Under the pieces are notes generated by a model, which made no database searches, was not told the origin of the DNA, and saw nothing but the letters and a program-made list of their open reading frames with translations. A program made the position numbers and the translations under genes. Below, in pieces: positions 5,766 to 6,301 of a DNA stretch of 6,301 nt (position 1 is the first letter of the stretch; each line of letters starts with the position of its first letter). Source of the stretch: Acidobacteriota bacterium (GTDB lineage Bacteria; Acidobacteriota; Terriglobia; Terriglobales; Acidobacteriaceae). The stretch spans positions 1 through 6,301 of the forward strand of contig JAJXYW010000093.1 in NCBI GenBank assembly GCA_021780415.1. The letters run 5' to 3'.

Positions 5766-5796
5766 CACCCACCATGCCGGGTGGCTTGGGTGCCAC
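5766..5796. repeat. GGGTGG/GGGTGCC-type intergenic palindromic cluster
   Basis: Overlapping short inverted repeats: CCACC (5769-5773) with GGTGG (5780-5784), and GTGGC (5781-5785) with GCCAC (5792-5796), plus CACCC (5766-5770) with GGGTG (5788-5792). It lies between the stem-loop and the porin stop. It resembles, from memory only, GGGTGCC-containing intergenic stretches frequent in Acidobacteriaceae genomes; copies elsewhere would be needed to call it a dispersed repeat. Confidence 0.3.
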
Positions 5797-5812
5797 TCCG
5801 GCCGCGCCTTCG

Positions 5813-6301
5813 CTAGAAAAACCACGTCCAGTTCGCCAGCGCCGTCAGGCCATTCGCCACCCGCGGCGTAATCGCCGGACCATACAGGTACGTCATCCCC
5901 ACGCTCACATAGCTGCCCGGCGATGTCCGGAACAGGTAGTTTCCGGTCAGCGTTGTTCCCCCTCGCCACACCGTCTTGCCCTGTGACACCAGCTTGTCGG
6001 TAAACACCGGGCTGTATTGCGTCCGCGAAGCCACCGCCGCAAAAACATCGCCCGGCCGTGACCGGAATGTTCCCTCCTTGTACAGCCGCGCCTCGTAGTA
6101 CCGCGAGTACGCATTCAGCGCCTCCGGCACCGTCATGTACGATCCGCCCAGATACACCCCATGCGCCGGCTGCGCCTCATCCGGCTGCGTCACCTGCCCG
6201 TCCATCAGCACATACCCGCAATAGTTCCCCGGCTGCATCTGCCCCGTCGCCTCATTCAGCATCCGCGTCGAGTTGTGGAGGTACCCTCCGCGCAGCCACC
6301 G
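5813..6301 (-). CDS. OprB-like carbohydrate-selective porin, C-terminal part
   Basis: The frame is open from the window edge to TAG at 5815-5813, giving 162 visible C-terminal residues. The sequence has outer-membrane beta-barrel features: alternating polar/aromatic strands (for example SYVSVGMTYLYG and NYLFRT), loops rich in Gly/Ser/Pro, and a terminal strand ending in NWTWFF, an aromatic C-terminus of the kind recognised by the BAM machinery. The order GYVLMDGQV, then YYEARLYKEGTF-RSRPGDVFAAVASRTQYS, then a strand pair before the end matches the C-terminal layout of OprB porins (the G-x-Y-x-x-x-D-Q strand and the RPxDxFxxxV strand). Such porins let sugars diffuse through the outer membrane. 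The N-terminal part lies outside the window, so an S-layer-homology domain or signal peptide cannot be seen. The ATG at 6262 is internal, since homologous sequence continues upstream (RWLRGGYLHNSTR). Beta-barrel membership is likely; the OprB assignment is probable but not certain. Confidence 0.62.
   Translation of the reverse strand, partial: RWLRGGYLHNSTRMLNEATGQMQPGNYCGYVLMDGQVTQPDEAQPAHGVYLGGSYMTVPEALNAYSRYYEARLYKEGTFRSRPGDVFAAVASRTQYSPVFTDKLVSQGKTVWRGGTTLTGNYLFRTSPGSYVSVGMTYLYGPAITPRVANGLTALANWTWFF

Noticed and set aside
5679..5969. A 96-codon minus-strand frame overlapping the porin end and intergenic repeats
   Set aside because: It overlaps the porin in another frame and runs through the stem-loop and repeats; likely spurious.

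Overview
The window is high-GC, C-ending-codon bacterial DNA that I read as chromosomal DNA of an Acidobacteriota member (Acidobacteriaceae-like). The reasons are the mix of a DUF4976-type sulfatase, a secreted S9 prolyl-oligopeptidase-like peptidase, a divergent OprB-like porin, and above all a small secreted protein with the 'IPFGFYVG...PSGTY...LVFHKYGDKYFL' pattern that I know from acidobacterial genomes. This taxonomic call comes from memory of family distributions and was not tested by a search.

Layout, left to right. A 5'-truncated sulfatase gene (<1-932, +) converges, with only 18 bp between, on a DinB-like putative metalloprotein gene (951-1466, -). A 61-bp divergent spacer follows, then gluQ (1528-2430, +), encoding the queuosine-tRNA(Asp) glutamylating enzyme. 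Eighty bp later, after a hairpin-plus-T-run and a clear GGAGG ribosome binding site, comes an exported S9A peptidase of 720 residues with an intact Ser-Asp-His triad (2511-4673, +). About 540 bp without a recognisable gene follow (4674-5215), holding several inverted repeats. These include two overlapping, mutually exclusive hairpins just upstream of a 144-residue secreted protein of unknown function (5216-5650, +). The last 160 bp before the porin gene hold a GATC-rich ~10-bp tandem repeat and a long imperfect stem-loop. The window ends in the C-terminal part of an OprB-like outer-membrane porin on the minus strand (5813->6301).

The genes do not form an evident pathway. Sulfatase, peptidase, secreted protein and porin all fit an organism that breaks down and takes up polymers outside the cytoplasm, but strand switches, spacers and terminator-like structures argue for mostly separate transcription units. 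I see no CRISPR array, tRNA, rRNA, transposase or phage gene, and no convincing new defence or mobile system. The observations most worth a second look are the non-coding structures around the small secreted gene and the apparent loss of the proline-stacking tryptophan in the S9 peptidase.
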